Source: Streptomyces cinereus
GTDB lineage: Bacteria > Pseudomonadota > Gammaproteobacteria > Pseudomonadales > Moraxellaceae
NCBI GenBank assembly: GCA_014647715.1
Contig: BMPS01000001.1
Span: 211,645 to 275,644, forward strand
Direction: 5' to 3'
DNA length: 64,000 bases
The stretch's first letter is position 1; every line of letters starts with the position of its first letter. The position numbers and the translations under genes are program-made. Under the pieces are notes generated by a model. That model ran no database searches. It was not told the DNA's origin and saw nothing but the letters and a program-made list of their open reading frames with translations. This document shows positions 26,941 to 37,033 of this stretch, in pieces.

Positions 26941-29754
26941 TTATTCAGGTTTGTCGTTAAGAATTGGCGCATCGGCTTTATCTTCTGCTTTGCCGTCTGC
27001 TGAAATCGCTTCATCATCCTCTTCAACCAAGGTTGGTACAGGTTTTGGATGCGCGCCTAAAATTGCTGGTGCATCTGGGGATTGGTCGATTTGTACTTGA
27101 GGATGCCAAGCCGGTGAAGCATCGGCATCAATACCCAAGCTACTAATCGCATCTTTGACCAAACGCGCATCAACCTCACCTTCATCTGCCAATAGTTTGA
27201 GCGTTGCCACCACAATGTGTGCGGCATCTACTTTGAAGTAACTACGTAATTGACGGCGACTATCCGAACGACCGAAACCATCGGTACCTAAGGTGGCATA
27301 CGGACGACTGTCTGGTAAGTATGCTCGGATTTGTTCAGAGAATATGCGCATATAGTCGGTGGCGGCGACTACAATGCCTTCATGCTGCGCAAGTTGCTCA
27401 GTAACCCAAGGCGTACGCTGTTCATCTAATGGGTGTAGACGATTGTACTCGTCACATGCCATGCCCTCACGAGTGAGTTCATTAAAGCTTGTGACACTCC
27501 ACACGTTGGCATTGATGTTAAATTCTTCAGCTAGAATTTGCGCGGCTTTTTCAACCTCACGTAAAATCACGCCCGAACCCAGCAATTGCACTTGTTTTGA
27601 ACCATTGTCTTTGAGCAAGTACATGCCTTTTTTGATGCCTTCTTCTACCCCTGTTGGCATAGCTGGTTGCTCATAGTTTTCATTCATTAAGGTGATATAA
27701 TAGAAAACCCGTTCGCCTTCACCATACATACGGCGCAGACCATCTTGTACAATCACCGCTAGCTCATAACCATAACATGGGTCATAAGTGACACAGTTTG
27801 GCACCGTATTAAATAAAATCAACTGATGACCATCTTGGTGCTGTAAGCCTTCGCCATTGAGTGTGGTACGACCTGCAGTACCGCCAAGCAAGAACCCTTG
27901 CGCCTGCATATCGCCTGCGGCCCAAACTAAATCACCGACGCGTTGGAAACCAAACATCGAATAATAGATATAAAAAGGAATCATCGGTAACGCATTGGTT
28001 GAATAACTGGTCGCTAACGCAATCCAAGTACTCATCGCACCCGCTTCATTAATGCCTTCTTCCAGCATGTGACCGTCTTTGGCTTCTTTGTAACCCATCA
28101 AGGCTTCATGGTCTTCAGGGGTATAATTTTGGCCCGATGCCGAGTAGATACCCAATTGGCGGAACATACCTTCAAGACCAAAAGTACGGGCTTCATCAGG
28201 CACAATCGGTACTACACGCTCTTGCAGCGCTTTATTTTTTAGCAGTGCCGCTAGCAAGCGTACAAATACCATGGTGGTAGATTGTTCTTTGCCTGCACTA
28301 CCTTGTAGTAATTTATCAAAAATCTCCAATCCTGGGACATCGAGTGGAATATGACCACTACGGCGATTGGGTAAATGTCCACCTAGTGCTTGACGGCGAC
28401 CTTTGAGGTATTGGATTTCAGCAGAATTTTCATCAGGACGATAAAACGGCAATTCTTCAAGCTGCGTATCGGTAAATGGCAAATCAAAACGGTCACGGAA
28501 GTATTTTAACGAATCAATTTCGAGTTTTTTGATTTGGTGGGTTTTGTTGACCGCTTGGCTTTGGTTAGATAAGCCATAACCTTTGACGGTCTTAACCAAA
28601 ATCACTGTGGGCTGACCTTTGGCTTTCATGGCTTCGCTAAATGCGGCATACACTTTCATCGGGTCGTGACCACCACGGTCTAAATTTTGGATTTCTTGGT
28701 CAGTCCAATCTTTCACCATTTCGGCAAGTTCTGGGTATTTACCAAAGAAATAATCACGGACGAATTTACCATCACGCGCTTTATACACTTGGTATTCACC
28801 ATCGAGGGTCTCAAGCATACGGTGTTTGAGCGCGCCTGTATGGTCTTTGTCTAGTAGCGTATCCCATTTACCGCCCCAAATAACTTTAATCACCCGCCAG
28901 CCTGCACCGCGAAACACGGATTCAAGCTCTTGGATAATTTTACCGTTACCACGTACCGGACCATCTAGACGCTGTAAGTTACAGTTAATCACCCAAATCA
29001 GATTTTCTAGATTCTCGCGACCGGCTAGTGAGATAGCACCTAAGCTCTCTGGCTCATCGGTTTCACCATCGCCCAAGAATGCCCAAATCTTGCGACCTTC
29101 TTTTGGAATCAAGCCACGATTTTCAAGATATTGGTGCACATGCGCGTGATAAATCGACATGATTGGGCCTAAACCCATCGACACGGTTGGGAACTGCCAA
29201 TAGTCAGGCATCAAATAAGGGTGTGGGTAGCTAGATAGCCCTTTGCCGCCTACTTCACGGCGAAAATTCGTCAGCTGCTCTTCAGTCAATCGACCTTCTA
29301 AAAATGAGCGAGCATACATCCCTGGCGAACCATGACCTTGATAATAAATCATATCACCGCCAAAGCTTTCACTCGCTGCGCGCCAAAAATGGTTAAAACC
29401 TGTTTCGTATAACGTCGCGCTTGAGGCAAACGTCGCTAAGTGACCGCCTAAGTCGTCGTCATTTTTGTTGGCACGCATCACCATCGCCACCGCATTGTAA
29501 CGAATGATAGCGCGAATTTTACGCTCTAGAGTTAAATCACCGGGATACGAGGGTTGATCTTCTACAGGAATAGTGTTGATATAAGCGGTGTCAAGACGGT
29601 TAACGCGTAACCCTTCTTGTACCGCCTTATCATAGATGGCTTTTAGTAAAAAAGTGGCACGTTTTTTTCCCACTGACTTGATCACCGAATCAAAGGCGTC
29701 AAGCCATTCTTGGGTTTCTTGACTATCAGGGTCTTTAAAATACTGATATTGCAT
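26941..29754 (-). CDS. aceE: Pyruvate dehydrogenase E1 component AceE
   Basis: Thiamine-diphosphate-dependent homodimeric E1 that decarboxylates pyruvate and acetylates the lipoyl groups of AceF. The ATG at 29754 follows AAGGAA and is preferred to a start 33 bases upstream; the product is 937 residues, slightly longer than E. coli AceE (887). Conserved strings include GHGSPGMYARSFLEGR, the thiamine-diphosphate motif FLGDGETDEPES...NLIWVINCNLQ, and TAGRTTLNGEGLQHQDGH. The C-terminal 35 residues are an acidic tail (VEEDDEAISADGKAEDK) beyond the usual end. It lies upstream of aceF on the same strand. No lpd or pdhR gene is adjacent. Confidence 0.96.
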   Translation of the reverse strand: MQYQYFKDPDSQETQEWLDAFDSVIKSVGKKRATFLLKAIYDKAVQEGLRVNRLDTAYINTIPVEDQPSYPGDLTLERKIRAIIRYNAVAMVMRANKNDDDLGGHLATFASSATLYETGFNHFWRAASESFGGDMIYYQGHGSPGMYARSFLEGRLTEEQLTNFRREVGGKGLSSYPHPYLMPDYWQFPTVSMGLGPIMSIYHAHVHQYLENRGLIPKEGRKIWAFLGDGETDEPESLGAISLAGRENLENLIWVINCNLQRLDGPVRGNGKIIQELESVFRGAGWRVIKVIWGGKWDTLLDKDHTGALKHRMLETLDGEYQVYKARDGKFVRDYFFGKYPELAEMVKDWTDQEIQNLDRGGHDPMKVYAAFSEAMKAKGQPTVILVKTVKGYGLSNQSQAVNKTHQIKKLEIDSLKYFRDRFDLPFTDTQLEELPFYRPDENSAEIQYLKGRRQALGGHLPNRRSGHIPLDVPGLEIFDKLLQGSAGKEQSTTMVFVRLLAALLKNKALQERVVPIVPDEARTFGLEGMFRQLGIYSASGQNYTPEDHEALMGYKEAKDGHMLEEGINEAGAMSTWIALATSYSTNALPMIPFYIYYSMFGFQRVGDLVWAAGDMQAQGFLLGGTAGRTTLNGEGLQHQDGHQLILFNTVPNCVTYDPCYGYELAVIVQDGLRRMYGEGERVFYYITLMNENYEQPAMPTGVEEGIKKGMYLLKDNGSKQVQLLGSGVILREVEKAAQILAEEFNINANVWSVTSFNELTREGMACDEYNRLHPLDEQRTPWVTEQLAQHEGIVVAATDYMRIFSEQIRAYLPDSRPYATLGTDGFGRSDSRRQLRSYFKVDAAHIVVATLKLLADEGEVDARLVKDAISSLGIDADASPAWHPQVQIDQSPDAPAILGAHPKPVPTLVEEDDEAISADGKAEDKADAPILNDKPE

Positions 29755-30034
29755 TTTTCGTTCCTTCTGGCAATGGCATCCATCCATGGAAATAACCTAG
29801 AATGGAGCTAGGTTGTAAACGACTCAAAGTATTCAACTATTAGACACAAAACATTGTTATAAATAGCGATAGCAATATTTTACATGAAAAAAATATTTAT
29901 GTATTTTCGCTAATTTTTAATAGGTATTTAGCTATGAAATAAAGGTGAAAAAGACAACTGTTTTTTCTGACCGCATAGTAAATTTATCGATACAATAAAG
30001 CAATAAAAGCGTTAAGTCGCTTGACAGTCAACCA
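29755..30034. other. Upstream region of aceE
   Basis: 280 bases between the glutathione transferase gene and aceE, both leftward. It is AT-rich, with a seven-base stem AACCTAG / CTAGGTT (29794-29814) in what would be the aceE leader. No convincing -35/-10 pair was picked by eye. Confidence 0.4.
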
Positions 30035-30730
30035 TCAACACTTATCAACCGCTTTATGATAAGCTGGGCGAGCTTGGCATTTTTTTAGCCAATTGTGAAT
30101 ATTGGCGTATTTTGCCTCTAAACTATGGGTTTCTTGCATGGCGTTTATGGCAAATTCAAGCTGTATATCAGCGCCGCTAAATTGGTTGCCAGCAAGCCAT
30201 TCATTATTTCCCAAATGCTTATCTAGCATTTTGAGCTGTTCGGTTAATGAATGATTCAGGTAAGATTTGTCTATCCCTGATTTGAGTAATTTTGCCACTT
30301 GCTTGATACCTATCGGTGATTTTTTTATCATGGTAGCAAATATTAGTCGGATAATAAGTAAGGGCATCAACGAGCTTTCGGTAAAATGCAGCCAATATCG
30401 ATACTGCTCATACGCCTCACTGCCATAATCTGGGCGAAATTTTTTATTCAGCACCAGTTGTGAGATTGGCTGTGCATCTTGCGGGTCGCTTAACTGGTCA
30501 TAGTTATCAATCAAATACTCAATGATATTGGCAGATTCAATCAGCGTTTTTCCATTATCTTGCAGGATAGGTGCCTTACCCATCGGGTGAATTTTTTGCA
30601 AAGACTTGGGCGCCAAACCATGATGGCGTTCGTACTTGGTCAACTGATAAGGCAGTTCTAATTCTTCTAATAGCCAAAGAATTCGAAACGAACGTGATTT
30701 TTCAAGGTGATGTAGATGCAGTTTTGACAT
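30035..30730 (-). CDS. Glutathione S-transferase family protein
   Basis: Cytosolic GST-fold protein of 231 residues. The N-terminal thioredoxin-like domain has SRSFRILWLLEELELPY, with a Ser at the usual catalytic position, and the substrate-side motif MGKAPILQDNGKTLIESANIIEYL, which binds the gamma-glutamyl part of glutathione. The all-helical C-terminal domain has the N-capping-like GNQFSGADIQLEFAI. The substrate is unknown. It has no operon partner: aceE lies 280 bases downstream and gyrA is 158 bases upstream behind its own terminator. Family assignment is clear, function is open. Confidence 0.85.
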   Translation of the reverse strand: MSKLHLHHLEKSRSFRILWLLEELELPYQLTKYERHHGLAPKSLQKIHPMGKAPILQDNGKTLIESANIIEYLIDNYDQLSDPQDAQPISQLVLNKKFRPDYGSEAYEQYRYWLHFTESSLMPLLIIRLIFATMIKKSPIGIKQVAKLLKSGIDKSYLNHSLTEQLKMLDKHLGNNEWLAGNQFSGADIQLEFAINAMQETHSLEAKYANIHNWLKKCQARPAYHKAVDKC

Positions 30731-30832
30731 AGGTATACTCGTCTTTTAATGTAATAGGATTGTTGGAACAAAGTAACTTTAAATTTTATAAGGCTTTAAA
30801 CTTGCTGGCTGTTGCGAAATTGTAGAATTCAG

Positions 30833-30868
30833 CGAAAAAAAACCAGCTTATTGATTGATAAGCTGGTT
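30833..30868 (-). terminator. Rho-independent terminator after gyrA
   Basis: Ten-base stem AACCAGCTTA (30841-30850) / TAAGCTGGTT (30859-30868), followed on the minus strand by a T run (plus-strand A run 30835-30842). Confidence 0.88.
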
Positions 30869-30888
30869 TGATAAAGCGAGGTTATAAA

Positions 30889-33702
30889 TTAGTCATCTAG
30901 CTGTTGTGCATCGGCTTCTAGTAAACCATCTTGCCGCAGCGCCTCAGACAACTCGATGTCTTGCAAATCCGCACTGTCTTGTAAATCAGCGCTATCTTGC
31001 GCGATATTGTCAGCCAATTCTGACGCTACAATATCTTCGTCCAGTTCGTCTTCGCTACCGCCTTCAACCAAAGCAATAGATACCAATGATTCATCTTGTG
31101 AAATACGAATCAGGGTGACGCCTTGCGCATTACGACCTGTTTGCGCGATTTGTCCGACAGATGTACGCACCAGCGTGCCTGCATCAGAAATCAGCACAAT
31201 ATCATCAGCATCGGTTACCGCTAACGCCTGCACCAGCTCGCCATTACGCGCCGTGGTTTTGATGGCAATCATGCCTTTACCACCCCGACCTTTCACAGGG
31301 AAATCAGAGACAGGTGTGCGTTTGCCAAAGCCCCGCTCACAAGCACATAAAATCTCGCCTTGCTGTGGGGCAACAACCAACGACACCACACGGCTAACCG
31401 CAACGACACTGTCATTGTCTTGGTCATCGTGACTATCGTCTTCAAGCTCGGTGTCCTCGTCTTCCATACCTTGATTGGCCAGTAACGTCACCCGCATACC
31501 GCGTACCCCTTTTGCGGTACGACCCATCGCACGGATTTTACTTTCATTAAAGCGAATGGCTTTACCTTCATTGGAGAATAACATGATGTCTTGCTCGCCA
31601 TCGGTAATGGCAACGCCAATCAAGTTATCGCCGTCGTTGAGTTCAACAGCGCGAAGTCCGTTGGCGCGAAGATTTTTAAATTGTGATAATTGGACGCGTT
31701 TTACCATACCCGATGCGGTTGCAAAGAACACATAGCTATTGTCATTTTGCTTGTCATCTTCGGTCACGGGTAAGATGGCGGTGACTTTTTCATCGGCATC
31801 GAGCGCAATCAGATTGACCATCGGACGGCCACGCGAACCACGGCTGGCAATAGGCACTTCAAACACTTGCAACCCAAACACACGACCCCGATCGGTAAAA
31901 ATCATCACATTGTTGTGTGTCGATGTGACCACCATATGGTCAATGACATCATCTGCCTTCATGGCAGTGGCTGACTTGCCTTTACCACCGCGTTTTTGGG
32001 CGATATAGTCGCTAATAGGCTGGGTTTTGGCATAACCCGTGCGTGAAACAGTCAACACAACGGTTTGTTCAGGAATCAAATCTGCACGGCTAAAGTCACT
32101 GCGACTATCGACGATTTGGGTTTTGCGTGCATCGCCAAAGTCATCACGGATTTGGATTAATTCGTCTTTGATTACTTGCATTAATTGGTCAAAGTTATCC
32201 AAAATGCTTTGTAATTGCGCAATGAGTGCCAAGATTTCTTTGAATTCTTGCTGTAGCTTGTCTTGCTCTAGCCCTGTTAAACGGTGCAGCTGCATATCTA
32301 AAATAGCATTGACTTGGTCAGGCGATAGACGATAATGTTGGTTGTCATCAATCAGTCCATAGGGGGCGTTTAGGTCTTCGCCTTCAATCACATCAGGGCG
32401 AATCGAATGACTGCCTGCTGCCTCTAGCATAGCAATCACGCCACCTGACTGCCAAACATTGCTAAGTAGGTTATCGCGGGCTTCTTGGCGGTTTGCCGAT
32501 GCCTTGATAGTCTCAATAATGCGATCAATATTGGCAAGGGCAATGGTAAGCCCTTCAAGCAAATGGCCACGCGCCTGCGCTTTTTTGAGTTCAAAAATAG
32601 TACGGCGAGTGACAACTTCTTGGCGGTGACGCACAAAGGCGGCAATTAAATCACGCAACGTCATGATTTTAGGTTGACCTTCATCTAAGGCAACCATGTT
32701 AATGCTAAAACTTGATTCTAACGGCGTTTGGATAAATAGATTGTTAACGATGACTTCCGCGTTTTCACCACGTCTTAAGTCAATGGCGATACGCATGCCG
32801 TCTTTATCTGACTCATCGCGAATCTCGCTAATGCCCTCAAGTTTTTTATCGCGTACCAATTCTGCGATTTTTTCAATCAGTTTTGCTTTATTGGTTTGAA
32901 ACGGAATCTCGGTAAACACAATGCGCTCACGTTCTTTATTGGCGCCCGTTTCACTCATCGGTTCGATGTGATATTTGCCGCGCAAATGCAAGCGACCTTT
33001 ACCGGTGCGATAAGCATCGACAATGCCTGAGCGACCATAAATAATACCGCCTGTTGGGAAATCAGGACCGGTGATATGCTGCATAAGCATTTCACCCGAG
33101 ATGTGCGGATCATCGGCATAGGCCAAACAGGCATTAATCACTTCGGTCAGATTATGTGGCGCCATATTGGTCGCCATACCCACCGCAATCCCTGTGGCAC
33201 CATTGACGAGTAAATTTGGAATACGGGCTGGCATGACGCTTGGCATTTGCTCAGAGCCATCATAGTTTGGCTCCCAATCCACAGTGTCTTTATCCAAATC
33301 ACCCAGCATTTGGTGAGTGAGTTTTTGCATGCGCACTTCGGTATAACGCATCGCTGCGGCAGGGTCATCATCCACTGAGCCAAAATTACCTTGACCATCG
33401 ATGAGCATATAGCGCATTGAAAACGGCTGCGCCAAACGTACAATCGCGTCATACACTGCGGTATCGCCATGCGGGTGGTATTTACCGATAACATCACCGA
33501 CCACACGCGCCGATTTTTTGTAAGGTTTGTTAAAGTCGTTTGATAATTCATGCATCGCGTATAACACACGGCGATGGACAGGTTTCAGCCCATCACGCAC
33601 ATCAGGTAAAGCACGGGAGACAATTACGCTCATGGCATAGTCGAGATAAGATTGTTTTAATTCATCGACGATGCCAATGGGGCTAACGGAATCGGTGGAC
33701 AT
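30889..33702 (-). CDS. gyrA: DNA gyrase subunit A
   Basis: Breakage-reunion subunit of DNA gyrase. The ATG at 33702 follows AAGGAGC and is preferred over the in-frame start 18 bases upstream; the product is about 937 residues. The catalytic Tyr is Tyr120 in MRYTEVRM. The quinolone-resistance region reads [14 protein letters not shown], with Thr81 (E. coli Ser83 position) and Asp85 (Asp87 position). Thr is a normal residue here in some Moraxellaceae, so this does not by itself show resistance. The C-terminal beta-pinwheel follows, with an acidic insertion ([16 protein letters not shown]) and an acidic tail. A possible promoter is at about 33.9 kb. Confidence 0.97.
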   Translation of the reverse strand: MSTDSVSPIGIVDELKQSYLDYAMSVIVSRALPDVRDGLKPVHRRVLYAMHELSNDFNKPYKKSARVVGDVIGKYHPHGDTAVYDAIVRLAQPFSMRYMLIDGQGNFGSVDDDPAAAMRYTEVRMQKLTHQMLGDLDKDTVDWEPNYDGSEQMPSVMPARIPNLLVNGATGIAVGMATNMAPHNLTEVINACLAYADDPHISGEMLMQHITGPDFPTGGIIYGRSGIVDAYRTGKGRLHLRGKYHIEPMSETGANKERERIVFTEIPFQTNKAKLIEKIAELVRDKKLEGISEIRDESDKDGMRIAIDLRRGENAEVIVNNLFIQTPLESSFSINMVALDEGQPKIMTLRDLIAAFVRHRQEVVTRRTIFELKKAQARGHLLEGLTIALANIDRIIETIKASANRQEARDNLLSNVWQSGGVIAMLEAAGSHSIRPDVIEGEDLNAPYGLIDDNQHYRLSPDQVNAILDMQLHRLTGLEQDKLQQEFKEILALIAQLQSILDNFDQLMQVIKDELIQIRDDFGDARKTQIVDSRSDFSRADLIPEQTVVLTVSRTGYAKTQPISDYIAQKRGGKGKSATAMKADDVIDHMVVTSTHNNVMIFTDRGRVFGLQVFEVPIASRGSRGRPMVNLIALDADEKVTAILPVTEDDKQNDNSYVFFATASGMVKRVQLSQFKNLRANGLRAVELNDGDNLIGVAITDGEQDIMLFSNEGKAIRFNESKIRAMGRTAKGVRGMRVTLLANQGMEDEDTELEDDSHDDQDNDSVVAVSRVVSLVVAPQQGEILCACERGFGKRTPVSDFPVKGRGGKGMIAIKTTARNGELVQALAVTDADDIVLISDAGTLVRTSVGQIAQTGRNAQGVTLIRISQDESLVSIALVEGGSEDELDEDIVASELADNIAQDSADLQDSADLQDIELSEALRQDGLLEADAQQLDD

Positions 33703-33898
33703 GCACGCTCCTTTTATCAAGCTACTTAAATATATGAGTCATCTTATTTATTTTACTTTTCAAGGCGATGCCTAAGTTAACAACAATGTGTTTAAAAGCA
33801 ATGCGCAATTTTGACCAAAAGTTGCAAAAAACCCCAATCAAAAACTTTGGAAAAGTAACACAGATGACGTTATATTTTTAGGATAGTAAAAATGAATA

Positions 33899-33907
33899 AT
33901 TATAGCA
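33899..33907 (-). promoter_or_regulatory. Extended -10 element TGCTATAAT upstream of gyrA
   Basis: On the minus strand, TGC followed by TATAAT, about 195 bases before the gyrA ATG. No strong -35 is at 17 bases, as tolerated for extended -10 promoters. Confidence 0.45.
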
Positions 33908-34070
33908 TAAAACGCATGATTTAGCAGTTAACTCACCGCCAAATGTCGACCGTAATATCAAAATATCATGCTTTGACGGGTGTTATTTTACCCCATGGTA
34001 AACTGCCCAAACTTTACCAGCTATCTTAATCAACTATTGTAATAATCTATAAAATAAACTGTTTAATGAC

Positions 34071-34094
34071 AAAGCCTGTTGATAAACAGGCTTT
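34071..34094 (-). terminator. Possible terminator hairpin after the lipoprotein esterase gene
   Basis: Ten-base stem AAAGCCTGTT / AACAGGCTTT with a GATA loop. The T run on either side is short, so efficiency is uncertain. Confidence 0.45.
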
Positions 34095-34144
34095 GTTAAA
34101 TTGGAATCAGTTATGTGCGTATATGTTTAGTAGATATGGCAAAT

Positions 34145-35809
34145 TTAGAACTGGCTAAACAATGTCTGTGCCACACCCATACAATACGGCGTGACTAAAC
34201 CATGATATTGCATAGCGACAGCTTGTGATGGATTGCCCCCGTTGGCGGTCGCAATCGCTGCAATATTTTGCACTTTGCTAGCGAATCCTGCTTGCATTTT
34301 TTCTGATTGAGACTGGATGCTATTATTGTTGACGGTATCAAAACCTAACGTTTGATAAACTGGTTTTTGACGCACTGCGCGATTGGTGACATCGATATCA
34401 ATCATTCCCAACTTGGTTGCGCTAGTTTTATTAGCGTCAGTGTCCCATAGCGTTTTCATTAAACTAGTATTGACGTCAAAGAACACCATCGGATCTTGGT
34501 TACCACCACACATAATGACAGGCATTGTGGGTAAATAGCCACGCAAGTCATTGGCTTTTAACGCTTTACGTAATGGATGTTCAGGCAGTGTGGCAGGCAC
34601 TGGGCTATAGTTGGTATAACCTTGTAAATAAGGCACTGCCCAATCGACATTTTTTTGGGCATCCGCCAAGTATCCTAATCGGTAGTCATTTTTGACTAAA
34701 TACTGCGTCGTATCAAAACCAAAACTAAATGCTGGGTCAGACGGTGATAACGCATCGAGCGTTGAATTGCCGGTGGGCGCTTTTTGAAACATCGCTGAGG
34801 CAGGCAACTTACCACTTAAAATGAGCTGCATATCAGTCATGCTAGTGCTAGGTAGTAGCGAGGGGATTTCATCGGCATTGGCTGGCGCGAACATGTCACT
34901 GGGTTTGGCATAAATATTGCCATACTGCTCTTGATAGTTGCGAGCCATCAGCGGGGCAAAAAACGTCGCACCGAGCATGACTTTGCCACCAAATACCACA
35001 TCACCGAAGGCTTCCATGGCATAGGGTCCAGAAATTGGCAGTGCTGCTGTCACAGGTTCTTTAAGCGTTTCAAGATAGCGCGTGGTTGCCATGGTGACAT
35101 AGCCACCTTGAGAATAACCTGTGATAAACAATTTACCATTGTCAGCGACATTGGTTGCACTGCCGGTGCGGCGTACCACTTCCCTGCCTGCTTTTAACGC
35201 ATCTGCCATCTCGTGTGACTGCTGCTGGGCATTGAGGTACGGATGATAAGCTAGGCTTGATTTGTCATAACCTGCATAATTGGGTGAGACAACCACATAG
35301 CCTTGCCCTGCAAACAGAGCCGCTAACAATGTCGCGGCTGGTCCTGCTTCATTGTTGGCATTACCCACTTCTGCAAAATTATAGGCTTTGGTCGTTGCCG
35401 TACCGTGGGCATTGAGCACAATGGGTCGATTGCCACTACAGCTTGCATCCGTGCCTGTTGGAATAAACACAGCACCCGTCGCATCGGTCTTATTACCTTT
35501 GACATCAACGGTATCATATTGCATGTATTCAACACGCACACCGCACTTGGGCGTGGCTGCAACTTTGCTAAAATCGGGATCTGTGGTATTAAATAACTGG
35601 GTTAAGGCGCTGGCGGTGAGATTTTTGGTCGTTAATGGATCTTTGATTAAATTACCTGTGGGCAGTGAAGCAACGCCTGTTTTGGCAGGTGGCGTTGTCG
35701 CGGAATCATTATCGCTACCACAAGCGGCTAAAGTTGTGGCCAACCACACCGAGATAAAAATTTTGGTTAGGCTAAAAGTAGGTTGAGTTAAATCAGACTG
35801 ACGGTACAT
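34145..35809 (-). CDS. Lipoprotein alpha/beta hydrolase (secretory lipase or esterase type)
   Basis: Predicted lipid-anchored, exported hydrolase. The signal peptide ends in the lipobox LAAC (Cys30), followed by a Gly/Ser/Asp/Thr linker. The fold shows an oxyanion-type NAHGT near 133, SPNYAGYDKSS, and the nucleophile elbow GYSQG with Ser233. A late MVFFDVN segment may hold the acid and LVTPYCMG resembles no standard His loop, so the rest of the triad is not assigned. The 554 residues resemble the secretory-lipase/tannase-like group; substrates could be esters or lipids. An excellent ribosome binding site AAGGAG precedes the ATG. It appears to be a single-gene unit between pssA (behind a terminator) and gyrA. 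Confidence 0.8.
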   Translation of the reverse strand: MYRQSDLTQPTFSLTKIFISVWLATTLAACGSDNDSATTPPAKTGVASLPTGNLIKDPLTTKNLTASALTQLFNTTDPDFSKVAATPKCGVRVEYMQYDTVDVKGNKTDATGAVFIPTGTDASCSGNRPIVLNAHGTATTKAYNFAEVGNANNEAGPAATLLAALFAGQGYVVVSPNYAGYDKSSLAYHPYLNAQQQSHEMADALKAGREVVRRTGSATNVADNGKLFITGYSQGGYVTMATTRYLETLKEPVTAALPISGPYAMEAFGDVVFGGKVMLGATFFAPLMARNYQEQYGNIYAKPSDMFAPANADEIPSLLPSTSMTDMQLILSGKLPASAMFQKAPTGNSTLDALSPSDPAFSFGFDTTQYLVKNDYRLGYLADAQKNVDWAVPYLQGYTNYSPVPATLPEHPLRKALKANDLRGYLPTMPVIMCGGNQDPMVFFDVNTSLMKTLWDTDANKTSATKLGMIDIDVTNRAVRQKPVYQTLGFDTVNNNSIQSQSEKMQAGFASKVQNIAAIATANGGNPSQAVAMQYHGLVTPYCMGVAQTLFSQF

Positions 35810-35870
35810 CTCATACTCCTTATGAGGAAATTAATGGTTCATATCCTTGAACAACGCATCATGTTACCCA

Positions 35871-35914
35871 AAAAAAACGGGCATGAAGGCGATACACTCA
35901 TCATGCCAGTTTTT
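35871..35914 (-). terminator. Terminator after pssA
   Basis: GGCATGA (35880-35886) pairs with TCATGCC (35901-35907). One mismatch follows, then further A/T pairing between an A tract at 35871-35877 and a T tract at 35910-35914. It separates pssA from the esterase gene and could act on both strands. Confidence 0.6.
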
Positions 35915-35977
35915 GTACTATTTGAACATCCGTTTATGAAAAAATTTGCTACTGAAACAAAAAAACCTAAAGTAGCG

Positions 35978-36904
35978 CTAAACAGGTTTGCGTTTAAACT
36001 TACTCCAAACCGCAGTTACTGGGCCCGATAAGGCGTAAATCACGCTAATCGCGAGCAATCCTGCAGGAATATTATAGAGCACGATACCGAGCGCAAACAC
36101 AATCAAAATCAATGCCACAAACGGGACACGCTTTTTATCAAACTCTTTAAAGCTATAGTATTTTAAATTACTGACCATCAAAAAGCCGGCAATGACCACC
36201 CAAACGGCTGCCAAGATTTGAAAAGCGGGACTGGTCGCCGGCAATTCAACTTGCCAATCCATATGCACCATCACAAACGTCGTGACTAAAATAGCGGCTA
36301 ACGGACTTGCTACCCCGACAAAGTATTTTTTATCAACGACACCAATTTGTACATTAAAACGCGCCAGTCTCAGCGCCGCACAGGCAGCATAGACAAAGGC
36401 GCAAGCGATACCTATACGCCCCAACGGCTCTAACGCATAATGATAAATCAATAACGCAGGCGCAAGTCCAAACGCGATGCAGTCGGCTAGCGAGTCTAGC
36501 TGCTCGCCAAAGGGACTTTGTGCATTGAACAGCCTTGCCGCCCGACCATCTAACCCATCTAGCAATGCCGAGATAAAAATCGCCACACAGGCACGCATAT
36601 AATGCCCTTCCCCCAACGCACTTTGGGTAATCGAATAAAATGCCGCAAGCAGTGACAATAGCGTAAATGAATTGGGAATTAAATAAACGCCTTTTTGCGC
36701 AATCGTTTTGTCAGCGACACGCGCATTTTCAATGACTTCAAAGGTGAGCCCATCATAGTCATCGGTTTCTGCCAATTCACGGTTACGCTGATGCTCAAGC
36801 TGAATTGGATTGATATCCTGAGCCGGTGGCGGCTGTTGCAGCTCTTGTAATGCGTCGATGGGCGTCTTGATAAGGGTTGGTTGGTTATTATTATCGTTAT
36901 TCAT
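35978..36904 (-). CDS. pssA: CDP-diacylglycerol-serine O-phosphatidyltransferase PssA
   Basis: Integral membrane enzyme that makes phosphatidylserine, the precursor of phosphatidylethanolamine. The CDP-alcohol phosphatidyltransferase motif is present: DGRAAR (119-124), Gly133, Asp137 and Asp141. Several transmembrane helices follow (TLLSLLAAFYSITQSAL, VPFVALILIVFALGIVLYNI). The 308-residue length includes a Gln/Asn/Pro-rich N-terminal extension of about 70 residues. This is the membrane-embedded type and not the phospholipase-D-like PssA of E. coli. It is a single gene, with rlmJ 129 bases upstream on the same strand. Confidence 0.92.
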   Translation of the reverse strand: MNNDNNNQPTLIKTPIDALQELQQPPPAQDINPIQLEHQRNRELAETDDYDGLTFEVIENARVADKTIAQKGVYLIPNSFTLLSLLAAFYSITQSALGEGHYMRACVAIFISALLDGLDGRAARLFNAQSPFGEQLDSLADCIAFGLAPALLIYHYALEPLGRIGIACAFVYAACAALRLARFNVQIGVVDKKYFVGVASPLAAILVTTFVMVHMDWQVELPATSPAFQILAAVWVVIAGFLMVSNLKYYSFKEFDKKRVPFVALILIVFALGIVLYNIPAGLLAISVIYALSGPVTAVWSKFKRKPV

Positions 36905-37033
36905 TGATTATCCTTGCAGGTTGTCTCTTGCAGGTCGTCTATAATAAATCGTCTGTCGCTAGGTGCATCGAGCTCGGTAACAAATTCCGAAATTTGGCGG
37001 GTTGTGTGACCGCTTAACCCGCCAAGTGTGACA

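Larger units (their letters stand above)
33703..34144. other. Upstream region of gyrA and 3' end of the esterase transcript
   Basis: 442 bases with no gene seen. It holds a candidate gyrA promoter (33899-33907) and a hairpin (34071-34094) near the lipoprotein esterase stop. The rest is AT-rich with no recognised structure. Confidence 0.5.

Noticed and set aside
33442..33462. GyrA Thr81 and Asp85 as a quinolone-resistance change
   Set aside because: Thr at the Ser83 position occurs as a wild-type state in some Moraxellaceae; resistance cannot be inferred from this residue alone.
35822..36031. A 69-residue plus-strand open frame between the esterase gene and pssA
   Set aside because: It overlaps the end of pssA, has no recognised motif, and its span includes a terminator-like hairpin.
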